Source: CAVQKZ01 sp963837325 (GTDB taxonomy: Bacteria > Actinomycetota > Actinomycetes > Mycobacteriales > Jatrophihabitantaceae). From it: a stretch of 64,000 bases of DNA. Below, piece by piece: positions 17,980 through 25,994 of this stretch; positions within the stretch are counted from its first letter, which is position 1; each line of letters begins with the position of its first letter. The notes under the pieces were generated by a model. It was not told the DNA's origin. It made no database searches and saw only the letters and a list, made by a program, of their open reading frames with translations. The stretch lies in the NCBI GenBank assembly GCA_963837325.1, contig CAWIMV010000002.1, positions 310,001 to 374,000 on the forward strand, given 5' to 3'. The position numbers and the translations under genes were made by a program.

Positions 17980-19161
17980 TCAAGGCCCGCTGGAGCAGGA
18001 CAGCTTCGGCTCGATCGGTTCGGCCCTCTTCTTGATGGTGAACGTACCGTCGGACTGCGCCTGCGCCAGGTACACGGGCTGGTAGCTGAACTGATCCTTG
18101 ATCTGGAATCGAGTTCCGAGCGGACCAGTCATGCTGGTGCCCTTGAGCGCGGCGATGACCTTGCTGCCACTCGTCCCGGCAGATTTGACGGCATTGGCGA
18201 GCGCCTCCACCTGCAGGTAGGACACGTAGGTGTTGATGTCCGGCGAACCCTTGAGACCGGCCGCCTTGATCTGGGACTTGAACGATTGGTTTCCACCGCT
18301 CGAGATTGACGAGAAGTACACGTTCGAGGACCAGATTCCCGCCGCCGCGCTGCCGAGGGCCTTGGCCGGTCCTTCACCGAAGAGGATGTCTACGCGGGTG
18401 ATGTTCTTCGTCCGCGGGTCAGCTGCCCATTGCTTCTGCAGGGCGACGTCGTCGTTGCCGATCAGGTTCAGGAACGCGACATCTGGGTGGGCATTGACGA
18501 TCTTCGTGATGTCCTGCGAGTAGTCCGTCGTGCCGAGCGGTTCGTAGGTCTCGCCGACGACCGAGCCGCCTTTGCTCATGAGGTAGGGCTTGGCAATCGA
18601 GATCGTGGTCTTGGGAGTGGAGTAGTCGGCGCCGAAGAAGTACCACCGCTTCTTGCCTTGGGCGACCAGGTTGTCGATGACCGGCAAGGTCTGCTGGTTC
18701 GGAACGAGTCCGAAGCTGGTCAGATTGCTCGCGCAGATATTGCCGGCACCGCTGGACAGGCTGATCAGCGGGATGTTCCGTCGCTTGGCAAGGGTGTTAC
18801 ACGCGAGTAGTTGCGGACCAGGGACGAAGACGACGAGTGCCTGCACCTTGTCCCGCTGGATTAGCCGGCTGCACGCGGTGGTCGCACTCTGCGCGTCCGC
18901 CCCGGCGTCGGCGATATCCGAGGTGAGCTTGACGCCGGCCTTGTTGGATTTGTTCACGTCGGCAAGCGCGGCCTTGGTACCGGCCTGGGCGGTGTCGGCA
19001 TATACCGAGCCACTACCGGACAGCTGGAGGAGGAATCCCACCTTGTACGACCCGCCGCTGCTCTTTGACGAACTGCTGCAGGCTGTCATCAGCAGCCCCG
19101 CAGCGGTGACCGCCAGGGCGCTGGCGATCACGATGCGTAAACCCGGGATCGAACGAGTCAT
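17980..19161 (-). CDS. ABC transporter substrate-binding lipoprotein (LivJ/K family)
   Basis: A 393-residue periplasmic-binding-fold type I protein of the leucine/aromatic-acid class. The signal sequence ends in a lipobox LLMTAC (Cys about residue 27) followed by a Ser/Gly linker, so it is anchored to the outer face of the membrane. VGFLLQLSGSGSVYADTAQAG is the usual first strand. GAGGAG lies 5 nt before the ATG at 19159-19161. It is the first gene of the leftward operon, which also holds P450, SDR and MaoC genes. This gene order links uptake directly with degradation; the ligand cannot be read from sequence. Confidence 0.92.
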   Translation of the reverse strand: MTRSIPGLRIVIASALAVTAAGLLMTACSSSSKSSGGSYKVGFLLQLSGSGSVYADTAQAGTKAALADVNKSNKAGVKLTSDIADAGADAQSATTACSRLIQRDKVQALVVFVPGPQLLACNTLAKRRNIPLISLSSGAGNICASNLTSFGLVPNQQTLPVIDNLVAQGKKRWYFFGADYSTPKTTISIAKPYLMSKGGSVVGETYEPLGTTDYSQDITKIVNAHPDVAFLNLIGNDDVALQKQWAADPRTKNITRVDILFGEGPAKALGSAAAGIWSSNVYFSSISSGGNQSFKSQIKAAGLKGSPDINTYVSYLQVEALANAVKSAGTSGSKVIAALKGTSMTGPLGTRFQIKDQFSYQPVYLAQAQSDGTFTIKKRAEPIEPKLSCSSGP

Positions 19162-19451
19162 CTTGTCTCCTCGGTGGGATTGCGACCGACTCGGTGGAGT
19201 GAGGTAGCACGAGGCCGAACTGGGGCGTATGCCGGTCGAACTTAGGTAGTAAAGTTGCCAAGTGTCAAGAGATGTGTTGTGTATTGGCGCATAGCCGCAA
19301 CGTCGAGGTGCCACAAGCTCCAGTGTTCAGCGCGGCTTGACCGGGATAGGGCGCACTTGTTTCACGATGCCCGAAGACTTATGTTGCATGGATCAGCTTC
19401 GCTGATAAACCTCGCCGACGACACAGCGAGTCAGCTCAGGAGTACCCGTCC
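19162..19451. promoter_or_regulatory. Divergent control region of the catabolic cluster
   Basis: This 290-bp gap separates the leftward transport/P450 operon from the rightward dehydratase operon and must hold both promoters. Two inverted repeats stand out: AACTT-N8-AAGTT at 19239-19256, about 80 bp from the binding-protein start, and ATCAGC-TTC-GCTGAT at 19392-19406, about 45 bp before the dehydratase start. Either could be the operator of the PaaX-type regulator encoded in the rightward operon. An AGGAG precedes the GTG at 19452. Confidence 0.5.
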
Positions 19452-20606
19452 GTGGATGCGTTGCCCGAACTATCGCGGCTGTATGACTCCCGGCTGCAAC
19501 CTGTCCAGGCGGAGCAAGCCGGGCGGCCGGTGCTGGCGTGCGTCGGTGCCGACGTACCCGTCGAGGTCATCAGTGCCGCAGGCTATGTCGCGGTGCGGCT
19601 GGCAGGTGATCCGAGCGCCGCTTGGGCCTTGAGCAATCCGGCCAGCGAATACTGCGGCCCTGGCATCGACCCGGCCGCGGTAAGTGTTCTGGGGCGCATC
19701 ATCGACGGTGCCGCAGTGCACGCCGACGGCCTGGTGGCATCGGCCGATTGCGAGGGGTCGGTGCGGCTGTTCCTCTACCTTCGTGAGCTGCAGCGGCTGG
19801 ACCCGCGGCCATCCGTACCTCGTTTGACCTTCTTCGATCTGCTTCATCTCCCTCAACGGTCCGCGGCCGTTTACAACCGCAGGCGTTTCGACGCCCTGGT
19901 CGCGGAGCTATCGCAGTGGTCAGGACGCGAAATCACCGACGATGACTTGCGCCGAACCGCTCGCGAACACGACGCAGTGCGGACCCTCATCAGCCAGATC
20001 TGCCGACTGCGCAACGGGCCAGCCGGACCACTGCTCACCGGCACGGAAGCGCTGGCCGTCATCGGGGCGAGTCAGGTCTCGGCCCCGGCGATCTGGACAC
20101 CGTTGGCCACTGACCTTGTTGCTCGCTCGGGAGAGTTGCCGCCACGCCCGGGCGTTCGCGTGTTCGTGACCGGGTGCACCCTGGACCATCCCGGCGTATA
20201 CGAACTGATCGAATCCGCCGGTGCGGTGGTGGTGGGCGAGGACCACGACTGGGGTTGCCTCGGCGGAGGCGCGTGGATCGGAGAGCCGGCTGACATTCGA
20301 GCCGCGCTCGTGCATCGTCGTGCCGCGCGAGCATCCGCATCCGCCGGCCACAGTGCATCTGTGCGCGCCGCCCAGACGGCGCAGATGGCGACGGAATGCG
20401 CGGCTGACTTGGTCGTCGCTTGGAGCCGCACGTTCGACGACGGCCCGGCCTGGGACGTCCCGGTGCAGCGGGAGGCGGTGCAAGCAGCCGGGATCTCTTT
20501 CCTGGCCGTGCCCCCGCAGCCGTATGGGTCGTGGACTTCCGCCACCGAGGTCCTGATCCAAGACGCGCTTGAACGTGTGGGTGCACTGAGCCGGGTCGAC
20601 CAATGA
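19452..20606 (+). CDS. 2-hydroxyacyl-CoA dehydratase/benzoyl-CoA reductase family subunit A
   Basis: A 384-residue protein of the HgdB/FldC/BcrB family. Members use a [4Fe-4S] cluster to remove water from 2-hydroxyacyl-CoA or to reduce aryl-CoA radicals, usually in anaerobes. The pattern GADVPVEVISAAG near residue 32, Cys68 (EYCGPG), Cys100 (ASADCEG) and Cys269 (EDHDWGCLGG) fit the three conserved cluster ligands of the family. The GTG at 19452 follows an AGGAG. It overlaps the next gene by 4 nt. No activator ATPase (HgdC/FldI type), which classical dehydratases need, is encoded in the window. The reaction is therefore uncertain. Confidence 0.85.
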   Translation: MDALPELSRLYDSRLQPVQAEQAGRPVLACVGADVPVEVISAAGYVAVRLAGDPSAAWALSNPASEYCGPGIDPAAVSVLGRIIDGAAVHADGLVASADCEGSVRLFLYLRELQRLDPRPSVPRLTFFDLLHLPQRSAAVYNRRRFDALVAELSQWSGREITDDDLRRTAREHDAVRTLISQICRLRNGPAGPLLTGTEALAVIGASQVSAPAIWTPLATDLVARSGELPPRPGVRVFVTGCTLDHPGVYELIESAGAVVVGEDHDWGCLGGGAWIGEPADIRAALVHRRAARASASAGHSASVRAAQTAQMATECAADLVVAWSRTFDDGPAWDVPVQREAVQAAGISFLAVPPQPYGSWTSATEVLIQDALERVGALSRVDQ

Positions 20607-21898
20607 GCGAACCCGCGGGCAGGCACAGCGACGTGGTGCTCCCGTCGGCCCGAGCGGCGACGGCCTATCAGCGCGAGTGGTTCACCGACCTGAAACGCCG
20701 TGCGGCGGAGGGGACACCGGTGGCTCTGGTCAACGCCGACGCCCCGCAAGAGATCTTGCGCGCACTGGACATCCCGTACGTCGTGAACCAGTGGTGGGCT
20801 TCGGTTTGTGCAGCCAAGCAGAAGTCCGCCCAGTACCTGCGGCTGCTCGGCGAACGCGGCTATCCAACCGACCAGGAGCAGTACAACACGCTCGCGCTTG
20901 CCTCGACGTTCGATGATGACCCACCTTGGGGTGGGCTCCCGCCGATCAGCTTCGTGCTCGCCGAGATCACCGGTGACGCGCTGTACAAGGTGTTCCAGGT
21001 CTGGGAGCGCGAATGCGGGGCCACCTTGCTGCCCTTCGCCCGCACCGTTGCCACGAAGCAGGACCCGTGCTGGTGGAACCGAATTGAGGACGACTGGGAG
21101 GCGCTCATCGGCCGGGATCGGATCGATCTGATGACTGCGGAACTGACCGGCGTCGTGTGTCATCTGGAGGTCGTTACGGGTCGGCATTTCGACGAAGAAC
21201 GGTTCGCCGAGATCATGGCGCTGGTCAACGAACAGCAGTTGTACAACCGCGCGGCGCGAGACCTCATCGCGGCGACCAGCCCGGCGCCGATCACGATCAG
21301 CGACAGCATCCCCAGCGTAATGATTCCGCAATGGCACCGCGGCACGCAGTGGGCCCGCGACGCCGCCCGCACCTTCTACGAGGAGGTCCGCGAGCGGGTG
21401 GAAACCGGGCAGCCACCGTGCGCCGACGAACGGGTGCGGTTGATGTGGGTCGGCACCGGCCTCTGGTTCGACATGGGCTTCTACACCTGGTTCCAGGAGG
21501 CGTGCGGCGCAGTCTTCGTCTGGTCGATGTATTTGGCGATCGCGGCGGACGGGTACATCAGGCACGGGGCCGACCCGCTGCGGACGCTCGCCGGGCGGTT
21601 CGCCGCCTTCCCCGACATGATCAACGCCCCACCGTGGGCCAGTGAGTGGTACGCGAAAGAGGCGGTGCACAACCGGATCGACGGTGCGGTCCACTTCGCA
21701 ACCACCGACCGGCGCGGTAACTGGTTCGTCAATCGGGCGATCGAGGCTGCGGGTGTGCCTGTTTTGCAGATCGACGGCGACAGTGCCGACGCGCGAGGAT
21801 GGGAGCCAGCGTCTGTGCAGGCCCAGGTCGTCGCGTTCATCGAGGACCGGGTGGAACCGGTTGCCCGTGCCCGCCGCGACCGGGAGGGACGTTCATGA
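20603..21898 (+). CDS. 2-hydroxyacyl-CoA dehydratase-family subunit B, partly lacking cluster cysteines
   Basis: A 431-residue partner of the preceding subunit. The family segment ADAPQEILRALDIPYVVNQWW (about residues 45-65) is clear and Cys69 fits the first cluster ligand. Where the second ligand is expected the sequence is AEITGDALYK (about 120-129). Near the third expected position the protein reads QEACGAVFVWSMYLA, with no obvious counterpart of EDxCxG. Such a subunit would depend on subunit A for the redox cluster, or bind substrate. ATGA overlaps on both sides show tight coupling to subunit A and the CoA-transferase. The arrangement resembles fldBC/hgdAB subunit pairs. Confidence 0.8.
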   Translation: MSEPAGRHSDVVLPSARAATAYQREWFTDLKRRAAEGTPVALVNADAPQEILRALDIPYVVNQWWASVCAAKQKSAQYLRLLGERGYPTDQEQYNTLALASTFDDDPPWGGLPPISFVLAEITGDALYKVFQVWERECGATLLPFARTVATKQDPCWWNRIEDDWEALIGRDRIDLMTAELTGVVCHLEVVTGRHFDEERFAEIMALVNEQQLYNRAARDLIAATSPAPITISDSIPSVMIPQWHRGTQWARDAARTFYEEVRERVETGQPPCADERVRLMWVGTGLWFDMGFYTWFQEACGAVFVWSMYLAIAADGYIRHGADPLRTLAGRFAAFPDMINAPPWASEWYAKEAVHNRIDGAVHFATTDRRGNWFVNRAIEAAGVPVLQIDGDSADARGWEPASVQAQVVAFIEDRVEPVARARRDREGRS

Positions 21899-23169
21899 CG
21901 AGCTCAGCGGGTGCCCAGGATCGACCTGGCCCGGAACTGCCGCGACCGCTGGACGGCGTCACGGTCGTCGATCTCACCATCGCGTTGGCCGGGCCATACG
22001 CGACGCTGCTGCTCGCCGGACTCGGCGCTCGGGTGATCAAGGTCGAGAATCCCGCCGGTGGCGACCGCGTCCGGAACAACGCCCCGTACTTCGGTCGCGA
22101 CGGATTGTCCTTGCGTCGCGTGCACGACGACGACATGTCGCTGGGAACGTTGGAACGCTGTCGGGGGAAGGAGAGCGTCACCCTCGACCTGAAGCGACCG
22201 GGAGCAGGCCAGGTCTTTGCCGATCTCGTTCGGCACGCTGACATCGTCGTCGAGAACTTCAGTCGAGGTACGGCGGACCGCCTCGGCGTCGGTTACGACG
22301 CCGCGTATGCCGCGAATCCTCGCGTCGTGTACTGCTCGATCAGCGGTTTCGGCAGCAAGGAAACCACCAAGGGCGACAAGGCGATGGACGCGATCATCCA
22401 GGCGATGTCCGGTGCCATGATGAGCTCGGGAGGCCCGCACGATCCGCCGGTCCGCATGGGCATTCCTGTCGGCGACCTCTCCGCGCCTCTCTACGGAGTC
22501 ATCGGGATCCTGAGCGCACTTCGTCAGGCCGAACTCACCGGCATCGGGCAGCACGTCGATGTGTCCATGCTTGGCTCGTTGACCGCCTTGGTCGCCAGCG
22601 AGCAGTCCCACCTCCTCGTCGGGCTCGGACTACCCAGCAGGCACGGCCAGTTCATGCCGCGGTTGGCACCGTTCGGCGTATTCGCAACCGCCGACGGGTG
22701 GGTGGCCATCTGTGCCCCTGAAGACAAGTTCGCCCACGGCGTGCTTGCCGCGATGGGTCATCCCGGCCTGGCGCCGGGCGATCCATACAGCACCCGTGAC
22801 GGAAGGGTCGCCAACGCAGATCGGCTTCACGCCGAGATCGAGGCATGGACGAAGAGCTTGGCTCAGCGCGATGTGCTGGCCGTGCTCGAAGCGCAGGGCG
22901 TCCCCTGCGCGCCGGTCCGCGAGCCGGGCGAGGCGGTCCGCGACGAGCTTTCCCTCACACGGCGCGACACCGCTGCGCTCGCCCACCCCAAGTACGGTCC
23001 GGCCGCTGGGCTCATCGGCAGCGGGCTTCCCGTGCACATGTCGTCATCTCCCACGGGATACGACGACCGAGTACCACGACTCGGGGAGGACAACGAGCGC
23101 GTGCTCTGCGATCTGCTTGGCTACTCACCCGATCAGGTCGATCAGCTCGACCGTGAGGAGATCATCTGA
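21895..23169 (+). CDS. Class III (CaiB/BaiF) CoA-transferase
   Basis: A 424-residue family III CoA-transferase. The opening is typical (PLDGVTVVDLTIALAGPYAT then LGARVIKVENPAGGD), and the catalytic aspartate region is GDKAMDAIIQAMSGAMMSSG (about residues 160-180). These enzymes move CoA between carboxylic acids, e.g. FldA acting on phenyllactate and CaiB on carnitine. The ATG at 21895 overlaps the upstream stop by 4 nt; a longer upstream frame lies within the dehydratase gene. The order dehydratase-dehydratase-CoA-transferase mirrors the fld/had logic in reverse and suggests that the hydroxy acid is activated by CoA transfer before dehydration. Confidence 0.92.
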   Translation: MTSSAGAQDRPGPELPRPLDGVTVVDLTIALAGPYATLLLAGLGARVIKVENPAGGDRVRNNAPYFGRDGLSLRRVHDDDMSLGTLERCRGKESVTLDLKRPGAGQVFADLVRHADIVVENFSRGTADRLGVGYDAAYAANPRVVYCSISGFGSKETTKGDKAMDAIIQAMSGAMMSSGGPHDPPVRMGIPVGDLSAPLYGVIGILSALRQAELTGIGQHVDVSMLGSLTALVASEQSHLLVGLGLPSRHGQFMPRLAPFGVFATADGWVAICAPEDKFAHGVLAAMGHPGLAPGDPYSTRDGRVANADRLHAEIEAWTKSLAQRDVLAVLEAQGVPCAPVREPGEAVRDELSLTRRDTAALAHPKYGPAAGLIGSGLPVHMSSSPTGYDDRVPRLGEDNERVLCDLLGYSPDQVDQLDREEII

Positions 23170-24188
23170 TGGCCCGGCCCATCGACGAGCTCGACTCATC
23201 CGGCGAGTACAACGCCACCGCCCTACCGCGCCCGGATCTGCCACGGCTGCGCGCCGGATCGTCGTCCCAACACCTATTGACGACTCTGCTCGGCGACTAC
23301 TGGGCCCCGCGGGCCGAACCCCTGCCGTCGGCTGCCTTGGTTGCGCTTCTCGGCGAGTTCGACGTGGGACCGACGGCCGCTCGGGCGGCACTTAATCGGT
23401 TGGCGCGCCGGGGGGTGCTCGTCTCGACCCGTTCGGGGCGCAACTCGCTCTACGGCTTTGCGCCTGGCGCGTCCGACATGCTGCTCGCTGGCGCGTATCG
23501 GTTCGTCTCGTTCGGTCAGGGCAACGAGCAGTGGGACGGCAGGTGGACCGTCGCGCTGTTCTCCCTCAATGAGAGCGGCCGCGACCAGCGCTACTCGTTG
23601 CATTCGCGGCTGCGCTGGCTCGGATTCGCGCCGCTGTACGACGGCACCTGGGTCTCTCCCCGGCCGGTTGCCGAGGAGGCGCTCGAACGCTTCGACGAGT
23701 TGGGCATCGGCGACGTCACGGTGTTTCGGGCAGAGGAGTTGCCGGACTCGCCGCGTCGTCTCATGTCCGCGTGGGATCTTGACGAGATCGCGGTTACGTA
23801 CACCGACTTCGTCGAGGCTTACGAGCCACTCTGCGAGAAGGTGCGGCGGGGGAGGGTCAGTGCTGGCCAGGCACTGTTGGACCGCACCCGCATCATGGAC
23901 AGTTGGCGTACGTTCCCCGGGATCGATCCGGACCTGCCGGCCAACCTCATGCCCAGCGGTTGGCCGCGTCGCCGGGCGCACGACATCTTCGTCGAGGTCT
24001 ATGACACTCTCGGGCCGCTCGCCGCGTTGCGGGTTCGCCAGATCGTCGAGTGGCACTCGGACGACTTGGCCGAAATGATCGAATGGCACACGACCCGTCA
24101 GTTGCTCGAACTGGGAGCCGAGGCCATCGCGCGCCGCCGCGGCGACCCGCCCTCCCGTTCGCAGCTGGTACGGGACCACGTCCGATGA
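23169..24188 (+). CDS. PaaX-family transcriptional regulator
   Basis: A 339-residue regulator of the PaaX type (phenylacetyl-CoA-responsive repressors and relatives). An N-terminal winged helix lies at about residues 30-95 (VGPTAARAALNRLARRGVLV), followed by the PaaX central domain (WDGRWTVALFSLNESGRDQR then LRWLGFAPLYDGTWVSP) and a helical C-terminal domain. Known members sense an aryl- or acyl-CoA and repress the catabolic operon. Its ATG overlaps the CoA-transferase stop by one base. Its place inside the rightward operon suggests that a CoA ester made by that transferase is the inducer, with operators in 19162-19451. Confidence 0.9.
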   Translation: MARPIDELDSSGEYNATALPRPDLPRLRAGSSSQHLLTTLLGDYWAPRAEPLPSAALVALLGEFDVGPTAARAALNRLARRGVLVSTRSGRNSLYGFAPGASDMLLAGAYRFVSFGQGNEQWDGRWTVALFSLNESGRDQRYSLHSRLRWLGFAPLYDGTWVSPRPVAEEALERFDELGIGDVTVFRAEELPDSPRRLMSAWDLDEIAVTYTDFVEAYEPLCEKVRRGRVSAGQALLDRTRIMDSWRTFPGIDPDLPANLMPSGWPRRRAHDIFVEVYDTLGPLAALRVRQIVEWHSDDLAEMIEWHTTRQLLELGAEAIARRRGDPPSRSQLVRDHVR

Positions 24189-25396
24189 GCAGTGACCCGG
24201 CCGCCCGCGAGTTGCCAGACGAGTTCAACCCGTCTGCCAGCGACGACCCGGACGACGTACACGCGCTGTACCGAGGCCTGCGGTCTAGCTGTCCGGTCGC
24301 GCACAGCGGTGCCTACGGCGGATTCTGGGCCCTCACTCGTTACGAGCAAGTACGAGAGGCGGCACTTGACGACTCACGCTTCATCTCTTCGGTGAAGGCC
24401 GTCGTACCGAGCGATCCGCGGGGTCTGCGCAGGCCACCGTTGAATTTCGATGCACCAGCCCACACCCCTTACCGTCGCGCCTTGGACCGCACACTGCACA
24501 GCGCCCGATTGGAGAGGCTTGAGCCGCTGCTGCGCCGGCACGCCGCCGACGAGTTGCAGCCGCTGATCGAACGGGGCTGCGGCGACATCGCGCAGGAATT
24601 CGGCGCGCGGTTCCCTGCATGGGTGACCACGGTGTGGCTCAATCTGTCGCCGGACCTCGCACCGGAACTTGCCCGGACCGCAGCTCGATGGGTGCAGGCG
24701 TGGCGCTCACAGGAGAAGGACGTGGTCGCCGAGAAGAGTGAGAAGATGTACCAGATGGCACGCGACCTCGTCGCCGATCGGATGCGACATCCGCGTCCTG
24801 TGCACGAGGATCCGGCCAGCTCACTGCTCGCGGAACGCGTCGAGGGTGCGCCGCTCGATCCGGAGCATGTGGTGGGCGCGCTGCGGCAATCCTTGGTGGT
24901 GGGAATGGTGGCACCGCCCATCATCATCGGGTCGATCGCTGTCCACCTCGCGGATGATCCGGTCCTGCAGCAACGGCTGCGTTCGGAGCGGGAGTTGATC
25001 CCTGCGGCTATCGAGGAGTTCCTCCGGCTCTACGCGCCGTACAGAGGCTTCGCGCGCACCGTCACGCAACCGACCCGAATTCTCGGCCGCGAGATCCTCC
25101 CGGAGGAACCGGTGACCTTGACCTATGCGTCGGCGAATCGGGACTCGGGCGTGTTCACGGACCCGGACGCCTTTGTGCTCGATCGGCCGAACATCGCCGC
25201 ACACCTCGCCTTCGGTCGTGGCCGCCATCGCTGCCCGGGTGCCCCGATGGCTCGGCTGATGCTGCGCATCGCGGTCGAGGAGCTGCTGGGTCGCACGACC
25301 TCATTCACGGCGCAGAGCTCGCGCGAGGGAGCTCGCATGCCGGAACTCGGAATCGTCTCCGCCGTTCTGCAGTTCGAACCGTCCCGGCCGCACTGA
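24185..25396 (+). CDS. Cytochrome P450 with atypical I-helix (P450-2)
   Basis: A 403-residue P450, paralogous to the one at 13418-14626. The heme-binding motif is FGRGRHRCPGAPMARL and the ExxR motif lies in EEFLRLYAPYRGFAR. The I-helix reads VVGMVAPPIIIGS, so the acid-alcohol pair is missing in the same manner as in P450-1. Other shared blocks include CPVAHSGAYGGFWAL and RRPPLNFDAPAHTPYRRAL. The ATG at 24185 overlaps the PaaX stop by 4 nt. As the last gene of the rightward operon it is expected to be expressed with the dehydratase pair and CoA-transferase. It may act before or after CoA activation; electron-transfer partners must be elsewhere. Confidence 0.9.
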   Translation: MSSDPAARELPDEFNPSASDDPDDVHALYRGLRSSCPVAHSGAYGGFWALTRYEQVREAALDDSRFISSVKAVVPSDPRGLRRPPLNFDAPAHTPYRRALDRTLHSARLERLEPLLRRHAADELQPLIERGCGDIAQEFGARFPAWVTTVWLNLSPDLAPELARTAARWVQAWRSQEKDVVAEKSEKMYQMARDLVADRMRHPRPVHEDPASSLLAERVEGAPLDPEHVVGALRQSLVVGMVAPPIIIGSIAVHLADDPVLQQRLRSERELIPAAIEEFLRLYAPYRGFARTVTQPTRILGREILPEEPVTLTYASANRDSGVFTDPDAFVLDRPNIAAHLAFGRGRHRCPGAPMARLMLRIAVEELLGRTTSFTAQSSREGARMPELGIVSAVLQFEPSRPH

Positions 25397-25459
25397 AGCG
25401 CGTGGTCCCAAGGCCACTTGACCTGGCCCCAGCGGAGTGCGGCGGAGCAGACGAGAGAG

Positions 25460-25546
25460 CGGAGGGCGAGGGATTCGAACCCTCGATGGGCGCAAACCCA
25501 TAGCGGTTTTCAAGACCGCCGCACTAGGCCACTATGCGAGCCCTCC
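25460..25546 (-). tRNA. tRNA-Ser (anticodon UGA)
   Basis: Read on the minus strand, the segment folds with a 7-bp acceptor stem (GGAGGGC at the 5' end pairing with GCCCTCC), an anticodon loop CTTGAAA giving anticodon TGA, a long variable arm (around TATGGGTTTGCGCCCAT) typical of class II tRNAs, and the T-loop GGTTCGAATCC. The discriminator base is G. CCA is not encoded. It reads UCA/UCG-type serine codons. Confidence 0.95.
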
Positions 25547-25724
25547 AAGCCCACCGAAGCTACCGTATTTGCTGACCTCCAGTGCCGCAGCCCACGATGG
25601 CATCGGCTGCGGCCAGCAATGTCTACGTACGCAAGCACCGTGCGGCGACCGCGGGCACACTTCGACCACCTCCCGGCTCGCCAAACCGGCGTCATTTGTC
25701 CGACGCCGGGCTCATGACCATGGA

Positions 25725-25987
25725 ATGGCCACAGCAGTCACTACACATCAACGAATCGGCACAACCGCGGACCCGGCGCCGATCCTGCTCACACCGGACA
25801 GGCTGCGGAAGCACTCGGCATCGGCCGCTGGAAGCTGTACGACCTCCTGCGGAGCGGCCAGCTCGCATCCGTCCGGATCGGAAGGTTTGGCGACGACGTC
25901 GTGGGAGGAGCCGAAGGGACGAGCGACCCCACTCGGCCTGTACGTCGGCGGTCCCGCGATGCGCCTGCCCGACGAGGACGTACCTGA
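25725..25987 (+). pseudogene. Frameshifted excisionase-like (MerR-type HTH) gene remnant
   Basis: From ATG 25725 the frame reads MATAVTTHQRIG and reaches LLTPD, the usual beginning of an excisionase-family helix-turn-helix. The expected continuation is in the next frame: QAAEALGIGRWKLYDLLRSG and then QLASVRIGR. The switch occurs near 25799, where one base (C of an expected GACCAG) seems to be missing. After VRIGR the usual RVP-type wing is not recognisable and the second frame ends at TGA 25985-25987. Excisionases belong to integrative elements, and this remnant lies about 180 bp from a tRNA gene. No integrase or second attachment copy was seen. Sequencing error cannot be excluded. Confidence 0.6.
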
Positions 25988-25994
25988 ACCGCGA

